A stretch of 64,000 bases of DNA from Salegentibacter sp. (GTDB lineage Bacteria > Bacteroidota > Bacteroidia > Flavobacteriales > Flavobacteriaceae), in assembly GCA_024635795.1 (NCBI GenBank), contig JAGXIH010000016.1, forward strand, positions 1 through 64,000. Reading direction: 5' to 3'. A model generated the notes under the pieces. The model saw nothing but the letters and a program-made list of their open reading frames with translations. It was not told the DNA's origin and did not search any database. The translations under genes were made by a program, and so were the position numbers. Of this stretch, positions 33,186 through 42,687 are shown piece by piece; within the stretch, counting starts at the first letter, position 1, and every line of letters starts with the position of its first letter.

Positions 33186-35816
33186 ATGGCGATAGCTTCC
33201 AAATATAACGCGAAAGAAGTAGAGGAAAAATGGTACAAATACTGGATGGAAAACCGGTATTTCCATTCTGAAGTAGACGAGCGTGAACCTTATACCATTG
33301 TAATTCCCCCTCCAAACGTGACCGGGGTTTTGCACATGGGCCATATGCTGAATAATACCATCCAGGATGTTCTGGTAAGACGAGCCAGACTTAAAGGATT
33401 TAACGCCTGTTGGGTTCCGGGAACTGATCACGCTTCCATCGCTACGGAAGCTAAAGTGGTGGCCAAACTAAAAGCTGAAGGGATTGATAAGAATAGCCTC
33501 ACCCGTGAGGAATTTCTACAGCATGCCTGGGACTGGACCCATAAACACGGTGGCATCATTCTGGAGCAGCTGAAAAAATTGGGAGCCTCCTGTGATTGGG
33601 ATCGAACCAAGTTCACGATGGATGAAAAGATGTCGGCCTCGGTTATAAGAGTTTTTGTAGACCTTTATGAAAAAGGCCTCATTTACCGTGGTTATCGAAT
33701 GGTGAACTGGGATCCGGAAGCTAAAACAACCTTGTCTGATGAGGAAGTAGTCTACCAGGAAAAACAGGGCAATCTTTATTACCTTAACTATAAGATTGTA
33801 GACAGTGACGAAATGGTGACTATTGCCACTACACGTCCCGAAACTATTCTTGGGGATACCGCTATTTGTATAAATCCGAATGACGAACGATTTAAACATC
33901 TGAAGGGTAAAAAAGCCATAGTTCCGGTTTGTGATCGCGAAATTCCCATAATAGAAGATGAATATGTAGATATGGAATTCGGTACCGGCTGTTTAAAAGT
34001 TACCCCGGCCCACGACGAAAATGATAAAATGCTTGGCGATAAACATAATCTGGAGGTTATAGATATCTTTAATGATGATGCTAGCCTTAATGATTACGGT
34101 TTGCATTATAAAGGGAAGGATCGCTTTGTTGCCAGAAAAGAAATAATCCAGGAGCTTGAGGAACTGGGAGTTCTTGTTAAAACCGAAGAACATATCAATA
34201 AAGTGGGAACAAGTGAACGCACTGGGGCTGTGATAGAGCCAAAACTAAGCGATCAATGGTTCCTCAAAATGAAAGATATGGCACAACCTGCTTTAGAAGC
34301 AGTGATTAATAAGGATATTAATCTTGTGCCTGATAAATTTCTGAATACGTATAAACACTGGATGGAAAATGTTCGGGACTGGAATATTTCAAGACAGCTG
34401 TGGTGGGGACACCAAATCCCGGCCTGGTATTATGGAAATGGCAAAGAGGATTTTGTCGTAGCAGAAACTGAAGTAGCAGCCCTCGAAAAAGCTAAAAAAC
34501 AATCTGGTGATGCCAATCTCCAAGCATCTGATCTTTCCCGGGATAAAGACGCCCTGGATACCTGGTTTTCTTCCTGGTTATGGCCAATGAGTGTTTTCAA
34601 TGGAATTCTGGAGCCGGAAAACCCCGAAATAGAGTATTACTACCCAACCAACGATCTTGTAACCGCCCCTGAAATTCTGTTTTTCTGGGTAGCACGTATG
34701 ATTATGGCTGGATACGAATATCGTGGAGAAAAGCCATTTAAGAATGTCTATCTCACAGGGATTGTGCGTGATAAGCAGCGCCGGAAAATGTCTAAATCCC
34801 TGGGGAATTCACCGGATCCGCTTGGATTGATAGAGCAATATGGAGCCGATGGGGTAAGAGTAGGGATGCTTCTGAGCTCGCCCGCCGGAAACGATCTGAT
34901 GTTTGAGGAAGAACTTTGTAAGCAGGGTAGTGCCTTCAGTAATAAAATATGGAATTCATTCCGTTTGGTGAAGGGCTGGGAAGTTTCAGAGGAAAAAGAA
35001 CAGGCCGAAACTTCAAAGATCGCGATCAACTGGTATACGGCTAAATTTAGAAAAAGTCTTGCCGAAATCGAAGATCATTTTTCAAAATATCGTATCAGTG
35101 ATGCTTTAATGAGTACTTATAAACTGGTTTGGGACGATTACTGTTCCTGGTTTCTGGAAATGGTGAAACCCGCCTACGGTGAGCCGATAGATGCCCCGAC
35201 ATATAAAGCGGTGATCTCTATTCTGGAAGACAACCTTAAGATTCTGCATCCGTTTATGCCATTTGTTTCTGAAGAAATTTGGCAGGAAATTACCACCAGA
35301 ACTCCTCAAGAGGCCTTGATCGTTGCTAAGTGGCCGGAACTTAAAGATTTTGACCGGAATATCATTGAGGAATTTGCAATTGCTTCTGAAGTGATCGCTG
35401 GAATAAGAAAGATCAGAAAAGAGAAAAATATATCTTTTAAAAATACCATAGATTTTATGGTGTTGAATAACGAAAATACTTCCGAAATATTCGATCCGGT
35501 TATTAGGAAAATGGGTAATATCGCCGAATTTCAAACTGTGGATAAACAGGTGGAAGGAGCGCTAAGCTTCCGGGTAAGGTCCAACGAATATTATATTCCC
35601 ATCACGGGTGCCGTTGATGTTGAGGCCGAGATTAATAAGATGGAGGAGGAGCTGGAATACACCCGCGGATTCCTGAAAACTGTAAACAAAAAGCTTTCCA
35701 ACGAGCGATTTGTAAATAATGCTCCCGATAAGGTAGTGGCTGTAGAGAAAGCCAAAAAAGCCGATGCCGAGGCCAGGATCGAAGCTCTGGAGGCTAGTTT
35801 AAAGAATTTGAAATAA
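33186..35816 (+). CDS. valS: Valyl-tRNA synthetase
   Basis: Class I synthetase charging tRNA-Val. 876 aa, normal length. The HIGH motif appears as [14 protein letters not shown] (about 40-53) and the KMSKS loop as [13 protein letters not shown] near 535; the CP1 editing domain lies between (about 190-390, with [12 protein letters not shown]). An anticodon-binding helical domain and a C-terminal coiled coil (about 810-875) complete it. I chose the ATG at 33186 over an earlier in-frame start because the -7 box overlaps the upstream extension. Monocistronic. Confidence 0.97.
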   Translation: MAIASKYNAKEVEEKWYKYWMENRYFHSEVDEREPYTIVIPPPNVTGVLHMGHMLNNTIQDVLVRRARLKGFNACWVPGTDHASIATEAKVVAKLKAEGIDKNSLTREEFLQHAWDWTHKHGGIILEQLKKLGASCDWDRTKFTMDEKMSASVIRVFVDLYEKGLIYRGYRMVNWDPEAKTTLSDEEVVYQEKQGNLYYLNYKIVDSDEMVTIATTRPETILGDTAICINPNDERFKHLKGKKAIVPVCDREIPIIEDEYVDMEFGTGCLKVTPAHDENDKMLGDKHNLEVIDIFNDDASLNDYGLHYKGKDRFVARKEIIQELEELGVLVKTEEHINKVGTSERTGAVIEPKLSDQWFLKMKDMAQPALEAVINKDINLVPDKFLNTYKHWMENVRDWNISRQLWWGHQIPAWYYGNGKEDFVVAETEVAALEKAKKQSGDANLQASDLSRDKDALDTWFSSWLWPMSVFNGILEPENPEIEYYYPTNDLVTAPEILFFWVARMIMAGYEYRGEKPFKNVYLTGIVRDKQRRKMSKSLGNSPDPLGLIEQYGADGVRVGMLLSSPAGNDLMFEEELCKQGSAFSNKIWNSFRLVKGWEVSEEKEQAETSKIAINWYTAKFRKSLAEIEDHFSKYRISDALMSTYKLVWDDYCSWFLEMVKPAYGEPIDAPTYKAVISILEDNLKILHPFMPFVSEEIWQEITTRTPQEALIVAKWPELKDFDRNIIEEFAIASEVIAGIRKIRKEKNISFKNTIDFMVLNNENTSEIFDPVIRKMGNIAEFQTVDKQVEGALSFRVRSNEYYIPITGAVDVEAEINKMEEELEYTRGFLKTVNKKLSNERFVNNAPDKVVAVEKAKKADAEARIEALEASLKNLK

Positions 35817-35848
35817 TTATTAGAGGAGTGAAATATTGGTGATCTAAC

Positions 35849-36124
35849 CTATTCGGTTATTTCGCCAATATGTTCTTCTACAAGGGAGATATATTTTTCC
35901 TGTGCGTCTTTTTTGCTGAGGTCTTTTACCTGCACCAAAGCATTTATCTTGAAAGCACTTCTTAGGTCACCCCGTTCAGAAGGGGGTAAATAAAAGCCGT
36001 TCTTTTCGGTGGCTCTTTTATAATAAGCATAGAAACTTAGCATAACATCCGGAGGGAAACTAAGGTCGGTGGTACTGGCTAATTCGTAGGCCCTGTTGAA
36101 TTTTGATTGTGTTGAATCTGACAT
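35849..36124 (-). CDS. Acyl-CoA-binding protein (ACBP)
   Basis: A 91-aa four-helix ACBP: FNRAYELAST, FPPDVMLSFYAYYKRATEKNG (the YxxYKxAT signature that grips the CoA moiety), an abbreviated LRSAFKINALVQVKDLSKKDAQEKYI and a final helix. Binds long-chain acyl-CoA in the cytosol. The ATG at 36124 is used, giving MSDSTQ with GAGGAT upstream as a ribosome-binding site that overlaps the psd stop region. It is the last gene after cdsA and psd, consistent with a role in supplying acyl-CoA to phospholipid synthesis (inference). Confidence 0.88.
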   Translation of the reverse strand: MSDSTQSKFNRAYELASTTDLSFPPDVMLSFYAYYKRATEKNGFYLPPSERGDLRSAFKINALVQVKDLSKKDAQEKYISLVEEHIGEITE

Positions 36125-36125
36125 A

Positions 36126-36785
36126 TTAATCCTCCTCAATTTTCGCGATCACGCTTAAACCGCCTTTCACTTTTTGATTTAATTTAACCGTTAATAGAGT
36201 ATCAATGGGTAAAAGCACATCTACTCTGGATCCAAATTTTATAAAACCGCTATCGCTTCCCTGGATTACCTCTGAGCCTTCTTCAGCATAATTAACTATG
36301 CGCTTGGCCAAAGCCCCTGCAATTTGCCTGTAAAGCACTTCTCCGGCAAGCATGTTTTTAACTACAACTGTTGTCCGTTCGTTCTCTACACTGGATTTTG
36401 GATGCCAGGCCACTAAGAATTTCCCGGGATGGTACTTGCTGTATATCACTGTTCCGCTTACAGGGTGCCTGGTAACATGAACGTTTAGAGGAGACATGAA
36501 AATAGAGACTTGTAGTCTTTTATCCTTAAAATATTCATTTTCATAGACCTCTTCAATCGCAACTACTTTACCATCTACGGGAGCAACGACGTGCGCATCG
36601 TTATGCTGGGTCCTTCTTTTTGGATTTCTGAAAAACTGTACGATCAGTAAGAATAAAAAAATAGAAACCAATAATACCGAAAATTGAATCCAGTACCTGT
36701 TTATTAAACTATAAGAAAGCACATTTATTGCAATAAGGATTATTGCAGTAAAGGCCATGATTTTATATCCTTCTTTATGAAACAT
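36126..36785 (-). CDS. psd: Phosphatidylserine decarboxylase
   Basis: Makes phosphatidylethanolamine from phosphatidylserine. 219 aa, the short (type II, PSD-A) form. Two N-terminal TM helices (about 10-30, 33-52), then APVDGKVVAIEEV, the His block NVHVTRHPVSG, and the self-cleavage site KFGSRVD, where Ser186 becomes the pyruvoyl group after cleavage from Gly185. The start overlaps the end of cdsA by 11 nt, implying coupling. Inner membrane, active site at the cytosolic face. Confidence 0.94.
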   Translation of the reverse strand: MFHKEGYKIMAFTAIILIAINVLSYSLINRYWIQFSVLLVSIFLFLLIVQFFRNPKRRTQHNDAHVVAPVDGKVVAIEEVYENEYFKDKRLQVSIFMSPLNVHVTRHPVSGTVIYSKYHPGKFLVAWHPKSSVENERTTVVVKNMLAGEVLYRQIAGALAKRIVNYAEEGSEVIQGSDSGFIKFGSRVDVLLPIDTLLTVKLNQKVKGGLSVIAKIEED

Positions 36786-37578
36786 AATTTAATAGGTATA
36801 AATATGCGTATACAAATGGGCTGGCAAAGATAATACTATCCAGCCTATCAAACAATCCGCCGTGGCCAGGCATCAATTTTCCGCTGTCTTTTACGCCGGC
36901 CTGTCTTTTAAATTTTGACTGAATTAAATCTCCTAAGGTCCCGAAAACACTAAGTATGATAGCCATCCCTAGCCAAAGAGGGAAACTCAGGAATTGGGTG
37001 TAATAAAAAATAAAAAAACTAGCCACCGCACTAAATACGAGGCCACCCACGAAACCTTCAATGGTTTTTTTAGGGGAAATACGTTCAAACAGCTTCTTTC
37101 TGCCAAAATTCTTTCCTATAATATATGCAAAGGTGTCGTTAGTCCAAATCAGAATAAAGATTCCAACTATTAAATCGGGTCTGAAAAATCCATGAATAGT
37201 GGGAAGTAAGGTTAGAAAGATTACCGAAGAAATCAAATAGAAAATAATAATAATATATTTCTTCTTTTCAAACACCGGTATCTTTTGAACTACCATAAGG
37301 TCTTTTACCAGAAATAAATTCACGAAAATTGTGATGAAGAGCAATAGAATGGTGGCATCCTGATTGAACTTTAAATAGCTGAAAAGGAAAAATAAAAGAG
37401 CCTGTACGGCATAAAGAGCATAGCTCTTGAGGTGAAGAAGCTTTTGCATTTCAATAAGGCAAACCAGGCCTAAAAGATAGAAAAGACTAATGAATACAAG
37501 TTCATCATGAAGTATTGAAGCAACCAATATAGATATATACAATAATCCTGAAATTGTCCTGATAATTGCTTCCCTCAT
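36775..37578 (-). CDS. cdsA: Phosphatidate cytidylyltransferase
   Basis: Makes CDP-diacylglycerol from CTP and phosphatidate in the inner membrane. 267 aa with about 7-8 TM helices. The CDP-DAG synthase signature is near the C-terminus: SKFKRQAGVKDSGKLMPGHG followed by GLFDRLDS, with the conserved K-D, P-G-H-G-G and D-R-x-D residues. It starts 3 nt after the LUD gene stop and overlaps psd, placing it centrally in the rsfS-ftsH-LUD-cdsA-psd-ACBP run. Confidence 0.95.
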   Translation of the reverse strand: MREAIIRTISGLLYISILVASILHDELVFISLFYLLGLVCLIEMQKLLHLKSYALYAVQALLFFLFSYLKFNQDATILLLFITIFVNLFLVKDLMVVQKIPVFEKKKYIIIIFYLISSVIFLTLLPTIHGFFRPDLIVGIFILIWTNDTFAYIIGKNFGRKKLFERISPKKTIEGFVGGLVFSAVASFFIFYYTQFLSFPLWLGMAIILSVFGTLGDLIQSKFKRQAGVKDSGKLMPGHGGLFDRLDSIIFASPFVYAYLYLLNYVS

Positions 37579-37581
37579 GTG

Positions 37582-38193
37582 TTATAGATCTTCCAGCAGG
37601 AGCAAATATAGGTTTTTCGTGCTACTTCCGTAACTCATGAAATCACCTTCTTTTTGTGTTTCGAAGTTTTTAATTGTGGTGATGTTAGAGGGGATGCTCT
37701 GCTTATTTCGGGACTTAATGCCTCTAAGCCCCTCACCAATAGTGTCTACCAATTGGCTGGTAGAAGAAATAATCACGAAATTGGCTGGTAATTCATGAAG
37801 TTTACACTCTTTTATCTGGTTTGAAGAAATTAAAATAGAACCATCATTAGCGATCAGAAATTCACTGGTAGAAAGGTAAAAGGCTGCTGAGCCTGATTTG
37901 GTAAACTCCAGGTTGAAACCCTTAAACCTGTCCTTAAGATTCGGATCAAAACAACAACACTCCGATTCATACCAATCGTTCTCTAGCAAAATATTATCAA
38001 AAGCTTCCCTAATCTCAGATTCATCTTCGCAATAAAGAAATTTCCCACCGTTATTCTTGAAGTTAAGCATAAAGCGCTCATCGGTAGGAAGCTTTACTTC
38101 CGGCATGTATTTGCCCCGATCAGCATTTTCAGGGGATTCCTGTTTTTTGTCTGATTTAGATTTAGGGTTAAGGAATCTTCTAAATAGACTCAT
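37582..38193 (-). CDS. LUD domain protein (LutC/YkgG-like)
   Basis: A 203-aa protein. A basic, polar N-terminus (1-35) precedes a LUD-type domain (about 60-203) with FDPNLKDRFKG, the central SGSAAFYLST/GSILISSNQ strands, PANFVIISSTSQLV and the glycine-rich YGSSTKNLYLLLLEDL end. LutC-type proteins belong to lactate-oxidation complexes, but no lutA or lutB is nearby; its position between ftsH and cdsA is one I know from other flavobacteria and suggests a different role. Probably cytosolic. Function unassigned. Confidence 0.82.
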   Translation of the reverse strand: MSLFRRFLNPKSKSDKKQESPENADRGKYMPEVKLPTDERFMLNFKNNGGKFLYCEDESEIREAFDNILLENDWYESECCCFDPNLKDRFKGFNLEFTKSGSAAFYLSTSEFLIANDGSILISSNQIKECKLHELPANFVIISSTSQLVDTIGEGLRGIKSRNKQSIPSNITTIKNFETQKEGDFMSYGSSTKNLYLLLLEDL

Positions 38194-38234
38194 AGAGTTT
38201 GGGTGTGGTTCTAAATCTCATTTTAACCAAAGGT

Positions 38235-38274
38235 AAAAAATCTTACTTTAACTTGCATTAAAATAAGATTTTTT
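38235..38274 (-). terminator. Possible terminator/attenuator between ftsH and the LUD gene
   Basis: AAAAAATCTTA and TAAGATTTTTT form an 11-bp, mostly A-T stem around an 18-nt loop, 17 nt beyond the ftsH stop, with T residues at the 3' side on the minus strand. It may reduce read-through into the LUD-cdsA-psd genes. Confidence 0.5.
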
Positions 38275-38290
38275 AAACCTTGGATATAAA

Positions 38291-40363
38291 CTATTTATTA
38301 ACGGAGTCGTTTTCTGAAATTTCAGATTCTGTCTCGTTTGATTCCTCCTCAGAAGATTTTTCGGAATCTTTAGAAGATTCCTCAGCTTTGGCTCTCTTTT
38401 TAGCTTCTATCTTGTCCTGTTCAGCTCTGGCCATATCCTTATCTTTTGCAAAAGGACGGGCTCCGAATATTTTCTCAAGGTCGTCCTTGAAAATAACTTC
38501 TTTGTCCAGTAGAATATCAGCAAGTTGAGTAAGCTTGTCTTTGTTTTCTGTGAGAAGCGCTATAGCTCGTTTATATTGGGCTTCAATAAGATTTGAGATC
38601 TCCTTATCTATTAATTCTGAAGTCCTTTCGCTGTAAGGCTTGGTGAAGTTATATTCACTCTGCCCCGAAGAATCATAATAAGTAAGGTTACCAACTGCTT
38701 CGTTTAAACCGTATATCGTTACCATGGCTTTAGCTTGCTTGGTTACTTTTTCAAGATCGCTTAATGCCCCGGTAGAAATTTTATCGAAGATTACCTTCTC
38801 GGCGGCACGGCCTCCAAGAGCGGCACACATCTCATCAAGCATCTGCTCAGGTCTTACAATAAGCCTTTCTTCCGGTAGGTACCAGGCAGCACCAAGAGAT
38901 TGTCCACGAGGTACAATGGTTACTTTTACCAATGGAGCAGCGTGCTCCAGCATCCAGCTAACTGTCGCATGTCCGGCTTCGTGAAAGGCGATGGCCTTTT
39001 TCTCGTCTGGGGTAATGATCTTATTTTTCTTCTCAAGCCCGCCAACAATACGGTCTACGGCATCCAGGAAGTCCTGTTTTCCAACAGCCTTGTTTCCTTT
39101 ACGAGCCGCTATAAGAGCAGCCTCGTTACACACGTTGGCGATATCTGCTCCACTAAATCCGGGTGTTTGTTTGGCAAGGAATTCTGTATCCAGTTCGTCT
39201 GCCACTTTTTTCAAAGGCTTAAGATGAACTTCAAATATTTCTTTTCTTTCGTTAAGATCTGGTAGGTCTACATAAATCTGACGGTCAAAACGTCCCGCCC
39301 TCATCAAGGCTTTGTCTAATACATCGGCGCGGTTTGTGGCAGCAACTACAATAACATTGGTGTTAGTGCCAAAACCATCCATCTCGGTGAGTAACTGGTT
39401 TAGGGTGTTTTCACGCTCGTCATTAGAGCCGGAAAAATTACTTTTCCCCCTGGCACGGCCAATAGCATCAATTTCGTCAATAAAAATAATAGACGGTGAT
39501 TTCTCTTTAGCCTGTTTAAAAAGGTCTCTTACTCTTGAGGCTCCAACTCCCACAAACATTTCCACGAAATCTGAACCGGAAAGTGAGAAGAAAGGCACCT
39601 TGGCTTCGCCTGCAACGGCTTTTGCCAAAAGGGTTTTACCTGTACCCGGAGGGCCTACAAGTAGGGCGCCCTTAGGGATTTTACCTCCCAGGGAAGTATA
39701 TTTTTCGGGGTGTTTTAGAAAATCTACGATTTCTTGCACTTCTTCCTTGGCACCTTCGAGACCTGCAACATCCTTAAAGGAGGTTTTTACATCGGTATTC
39801 TGATCGAAAAGCTTAGCTTTGGATTTTCCTATATTGAAGATCTGGCCTCCTGCACCGCCACCGCCACCGCTGCTCATTCTTTTCATAATAAAGATCCAGA
39901 TCCCTATTATAAGTACAAATGGCAGTAAGGTTATGAAGATTTCACCCCAAACGTTGCTTTGTGTGTCGTAAGTGACCACAGTGTCCAGATTCTCTTCTTT
40001 TTTGATCTCTGCAATACTGTTTTCAAAATTCTGAAGATCCCCAAATTGGAAGGTATAAGCCGGAGTTTCGCCGGTAGCAAATATTTCAGGATCTTGTGAT
40101 TTTTTATGGACTTCCTTTTGTTTAGCCTCTTCGGTAAGGAATACCTGGGCCTGATTTTTATTGATGATGACCACTTTTTCAACATCACCATTTCTAAGAA
40201 AAGTTTGAAATTCAGCAGGGTTTGTTTTGGCCGGTTCATTGAAACCGCCTCCACTGAAGAAATTAATTCCTAAAAATACTAAGATTATCGCCGCATAGAT
40301 CCAGTATGCGCTAAATTTTGGTTTCTTCGGATCGATATTTTTCTTGGGTTGTTCTTTCGCCAT
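38291..40363 (-). CDS. ftsH: ATP-dependent zinc metalloprotease FtsH
   Basis: Membrane AAA+ protease degrading misfolded membrane proteins and regulators. 690 aa. Two TM helices (about 20-37 and 140-160) flank a periplasmic domain; a Gly-rich linker ([11 protein letters not shown]) leads to the AAA module with Walker A GPPGTGKT (237-244), Walker [10 protein letters not shown] and the SRH region. The zinc site is H461-E-A-G-H465. The C-terminus is a long acidic Ser/Glu-rich tail (about 650-690). It follows rsfS by 21 nt. In E. coli FtsH controls LpxC levels; its linkage here to phospholipid genes is notable. Confidence 0.97.
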   Translation of the reverse strand: MAKEQPKKNIDPKKPKFSAYWIYAAIILVFLGINFFSGGGFNEPAKTNPAEFQTFLRNGDVEKVVIINKNQAQVFLTEEAKQKEVHKKSQDPEIFATGETPAYTFQFGDLQNFENSIAEIKKEENLDTVVTYDTQSNVWGEIFITLLPFVLIIGIWIFIMKRMSSGGGGGAGGQIFNIGKSKAKLFDQNTDVKTSFKDVAGLEGAKEEVQEIVDFLKHPEKYTSLGGKIPKGALLVGPPGTGKTLLAKAVAGEAKVPFFSLSGSDFVEMFVGVGASRVRDLFKQAKEKSPSIIFIDEIDAIGRARGKSNFSGSNDERENTLNQLLTEMDGFGTNTNVIVVAATNRADVLDKALMRAGRFDRQIYVDLPDLNERKEIFEVHLKPLKKVADELDTEFLAKQTPGFSGADIANVCNEAALIAARKGNKAVGKQDFLDAVDRIVGGLEKKNKIITPDEKKAIAFHEAGHATVSWMLEHAAPLVKVTIVPRGQSLGAAWYLPEERLIVRPEQMLDEMCAALGGRAAEKVIFDKISTGALSDLEKVTKQAKAMVTIYGLNEAVGNLTYYDSSGQSEYNFTKPYSERTSELIDKEISNLIEAQYKRAIALLTENKDKLTQLADILLDKEVIFKDDLEKIFGARPFAKDKDMARAEQDKIEAKKRAKAEESSKDSEKSSEEESNETESEISENDSVNK

Positions 40364-40384
40364 ACCTGGTAGGTCTTAAATGAT

Positions 40385-40756
40385 TTAGTAATTAGTCTCG
40401 ATAGAGGTGATCTTTGCATCACCCCAGAGGCTTTCAATGTCGTAAAATTCCCTGATGTGCTTTTGGAAAACATGAACTACTACATTCACATAATCCATTA
40501 AAACCCACTCGGCATTTTCACTGCCTTCAATATGCCAGGGTTTGTCTTTAAGGGCTTTACTAACCGTTTTTTGGATAGAGTTGACTATGGCGTTTACCTG
40601 CGTGTTTGAAGTACCATTGCAGATGATAAAATAATCACAAACTGTATTTTCAATTTCTCTAAGGTCTAGAATTTCAATGTCATTTCCCTTTACCTCTTCT
40701 ATCCCTTTTATTATATGTGCAATAAGTTGATCGCTGTTCGTTTCCTTTTTTACCAT
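40385..40756 (-). CDS. rsfS: Ribosomal silencing factor RsfS
   Basis: A 123-aa RsfS/Iojap protein. It binds L14 and blocks 50S-30S joining in stationary phase. The family core is visible as IEVLDLR-like IEILDLREIENTVCDYFIIC, NTQVNAIVNSIQKTV, the GSENAEWVLMDYVNVVVHVF block and the closing REFYDIESLWGDA. First gene of the presumed rsfS-ftsH-LUD-cdsA-psd-ACBP series; a perfect -7 box lies 19 nt upstream. Divergent from birA. Confidence 0.94.
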   Translation of the reverse strand: MVKKETNSDQLIAHIIKGIEEVKGNDIEILDLREIENTVCDYFIICNGTSNTQVNAIVNSIQKTVSKALKDKPWHIEGSENAEWVLMDYVNVVVHVFQKHIREFYDIESLWGDAKITSIETNY

Positions 40757-40774
40757 TAAATTTTTTTATTTTCG

Positions 40775-40782
40775 CAAAGTTA
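40775..40782 (-). promoter_or_regulatory. Candidate -7 box of rsfS-ftsH
   Basis: TAACTTTG on the minus strand, a perfect TAnnTTTG, about 20 nt before the rsfS start. No TTTG is seen at 19-21 nt further upstream. Confidence 0.4.
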
Positions 40783-40851
40783 TTACTTTTTAAGCTTTTT
40801 TTAGAGCCTGTTAACACAAGATTTAACTCCTTTGCGACTTCTTAATCACCT

Positions 40852-41583
40852 ATGCGTATAATCAAAGTTAATGCCACCAATTCTACTAACGATTTTGCCC
40901 GGGAGCTCTATCGCGGGAAATCAGATTTTGAACCATGCTGTGTGCTGGCTCACGAACAAACCGGTGGGCGTGGCCAGCGCGGTTCAGGGTGGATGGCAAA
41001 CCCGGGGCAGAATCTTACTTTTAGCATTCTTTATCCAAAGATAAAGGTAGAGGTTGACCGACAATTTCTACTAAGTGCAGTGGTTTCAGTGGCGGTAGTG
41101 AAGGCACTGGAGATTTTTAATATTCCTAACCTTAAGGTGAAATGGCCAAACGACATAATGTCAGGGAATTTTAAAATCGGTGGAATCCTTATCGAAAATA
41201 TTGTAAAAAACAACCAAATGTCAGCCTCGGTTATTGGCGTTGGTCTTAACGTTAACCAGGTGGATTTTCCAGGTTTACCCCAGGCTGCTTCATTAAAACT
41301 GCTCACCGGGATTACCTATGAACTGGAGGAGGTACTTGATGGAATCTTGACCTCCATCGAAAATGATCTTCGATTGATTTCTTTGACGAATCAAAGTCAG
41401 GTGCTCGAGGAATACGCCGAAAGAATGTTCAGAAAAGATGTGGTTTCTACATTTCAATATCCTGATAACTCTTATCTAACCGGAATCATTCGGGGAGTAA
41501 CAACTGCAGGAAGACTCAATGTTGAAATTGAAAATTCGGTTTTTAAAACTTTCGATCTCAAGGAACTTAAGCTAATGTATTAA
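40852..41583 (+). CDS. birA: Biotin--[acetyl-CoA-carboxylase] ligase
   Basis: Attaches biotin to carrier proteins via biotinyl-AMP. 243 aa, with no N-terminal helix-turn-helix: the protein starts directly with the catalytic domain (INVNATNSTNDFAREL-like). The nucleotide/biotin loop GGRGQRGSGWMANPGQNL is at about residues 37-55; KWPNDIMSGNFKIGGILIEN and GVGLNVN follow. A small SH3-like C-terminal domain ends the protein. Lacking the HTH it cannot act as the E. coli-type biotin repressor. Terminated by a palindromic hairpin shared with the convergent gene. Confidence 0.94.
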   Translation: MRIIKVNATNSTNDFARELYRGKSDFEPCCVLAHEQTGGRGQRGSGWMANPGQNLTFSILYPKIKVEVDRQFLLSAVVSVAVVKALEIFNIPNLKVKWPNDIMSGNFKIGGILIENIVKNNQMSASVIGVGLNVNQVDFPGLPQAASLKLLTGITYELEEVLDGILTSIENDLRLISLTNQSQVLEEYAERMFRKDVVSTFQYPDNSYLTGIIRGVTTAGRLNVEIENSVFKTFDLKELKLMY

Positions 41584-41591
41584 AAAACAAA

Positions 41592-41613
41592 AACCCTGGA
41601 AATTTCCAGGGTT
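41592..41613. terminator. Palindromic terminator between birA and the SRPBCC gene
   Basis: AACCCTGGAAA directly abuts TTTCCAGGGTT, a perfect 22-nt palindrome. On the minus strand it is followed by TTTGTTTTTT, so it is strongest for pyrE-SRPBCC; on the plus strand GAATATTTT follows, so it may also stop birA. Confidence 0.8.
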
Positions 41614-41638
41614 GAATATTTTCTGAAATAGCTTAAGC

Positions 41639-42031
41639 TTAAAGTTTGCCCGCGTTTTCTGAAAGGGTGTTTATAAATTTTTGAAGTGGGCCCTTCACCA
41701 TCATCGCCATCATCGCGTTGAACTTACCGTCAAACTCCATAAAAACCTCACTTTGCTGCTCACCTGCGGCTTCAATATGAATATTCAGTACGAAATTAAG
41801 CTTATCTGAACTTGATCCTAAAACCACTAATTCGGGTTCTATGGTTTCTTTGATCTCCAGCTGAATTTCGGGCATCCCTTTTAAACCAAATAAAAACTTG
41901 TCTTCAGCCTTTACCTCAAATTTTTCTGTGCTTTCCGGCATTAATTGCTCGTAATTTTTAACATTGGTTAAAAAATCAAACATTTCCTGCTGATTCTTTC
42001 CGGTGGTAACTTTTTTACTTTCTAAATGCAT
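41639..42031 (-). CDS. SRPBCC (START-like) domain protein
   Basis: A 130-aa protein of the SRPBCC/polyketide-cyclase-like fold: MHLESKKVTTGKNQQEMFDF, followed by NVKNYEQLMPES, alternating strands (FEVKAEDKFLF, IQLEIKETIEPELVV) and a long C-terminal helix (MAMMVKGPLQKFINTLSENA). Such single-domain proteins bind hydrophobic ligands; no ligand can be named. I chose the ATG at 42031 since the extended frame would run into pyrE. It starts 2 nt after pyrE and is very likely co-transcribed with it. Confidence 0.85.
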   Translation of the reverse strand: MHLESKKVTTGKNQQEMFDFLTNVKNYEQLMPESTEKFEVKAEDKFLFGLKGMPEIQLEIKETIEPELVVLGSSSDKLNFVLNIHIEAAGEQQSEVFMEFDGKFNAMMAMMVKGPLQKFINTLSENAGKL

Positions 42032-42033
42032 AT

Positions 42034-42675
42034 TTATTTTTTCCAGTTGCTTGGGTCCTGCCGCCAATCCTTAAGAGTTTCGGCTTCCGAAGCGTTTATA
42101 TAATTTGTGCGTTGTGCGGTTTCCAATAAGTAATCGTAATTGCTTAAGGTGTGCAATTGCACTTCTGCCTGCTTAAAATTATCTTCTGCAGTGGTAAATC
42201 CGTAAGTGAAAATTGCGAGCATTCCCTTTACATTAGCGCCAGCTTCCCTTAGGGCCTTTACCGCATTTAAGCTGCTCTTTCCTGTACTTATAAGATCTTC
42301 TATCACCACTACATTCTGCCCTTCTTCCAATACGCCTTCGATTTGGTTTTTACGACCGTGACTTTTAGGTTCTGGTCTAACATAAATAAAAGGAAGGCTC
42401 AAATACTCGGCAACCAGCATCCCGATGCCTATGGCCCCGGTAGCAACAGCGGCTATAACATCGGGTTTGCCATAAAGTTCCTCGGTTTGACGGGCAAAAT
42501 GTTCCCTGATGTAGTTTCTAATTGGCGGATAGGATAATACAATCCTATTATCACAATAAATTGGCGATTTCCACCCACTAGCCCACGTGAAAGGGGCTTG
42601 TGGTTCTAATTTTATTGCTTTAATTTGCAGGAGTAGTTCAGCAGTTTTGATTGCTGTTTCTTTATTCAAAATCAT
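42034..42675 (-). CDS. pyrE: Orotate phosphoribosyltransferase
   Basis: Forms OMP from orotate and PRPP in pyrimidine synthesis. 213 aa. N-terminal LLQIKAIKLEPQAPFTWASG and KSPIYCDNRIVLSYP, then AVATGAIGIGMLVAE, YVRPEPKSHGRKNQIEG (flexible catalytic loop) and the PRPP-binding motif VVVIEDLISTGKS. The ATG at 42675 is the family start; the longer frame extends into the divergent Nudix gene. A perfect -7 box (42680-42687) sits only 4 nt before this ATG, so the mRNA may be leaderless or nearly so. Confidence 0.95.
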   Translation of the reverse strand: MILNKETAIKTAELLLQIKAIKLEPQAPFTWASGWKSPIYCDNRIVLSYPPIRNYIREHFARQTEELYGKPDVIAAVATGAIGIGMLVAEYLSLPFIYVRPEPKSHGRKNQIEGVLEEGQNVVVIEDLISTGKSSLNAVKALREAGANVKGMLAIFTYGFTTAEDNFKQAEVQLHTLSNYDYLLETAQRTNYINASEAETLKDWRQDPSNWKK

Positions 42676-42679
42676 AATA

Positions 42680-42687
42680 CAAATGTA
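42680..42687 (-). promoter_or_regulatory. pyrE -7 box overlapping the Nudix start codon
   Basis: TACATTTG on the minus strand is a perfect TAnnTTTG and spans the divergent Nudix start codon at 42683. Only TATT separates it from the pyrE ATG. A TTG occurs about 23 nt upstream, a long but tolerated spacing in flavobacterial promoters. Confidence 0.5.

Noticed and set aside
37582-38193. LUD protein as part of a lactate-utilisation LutABC operon
   Set aside because: No LutA or LutB gene is adjacent; flanking genes are ftsH and cdsA.
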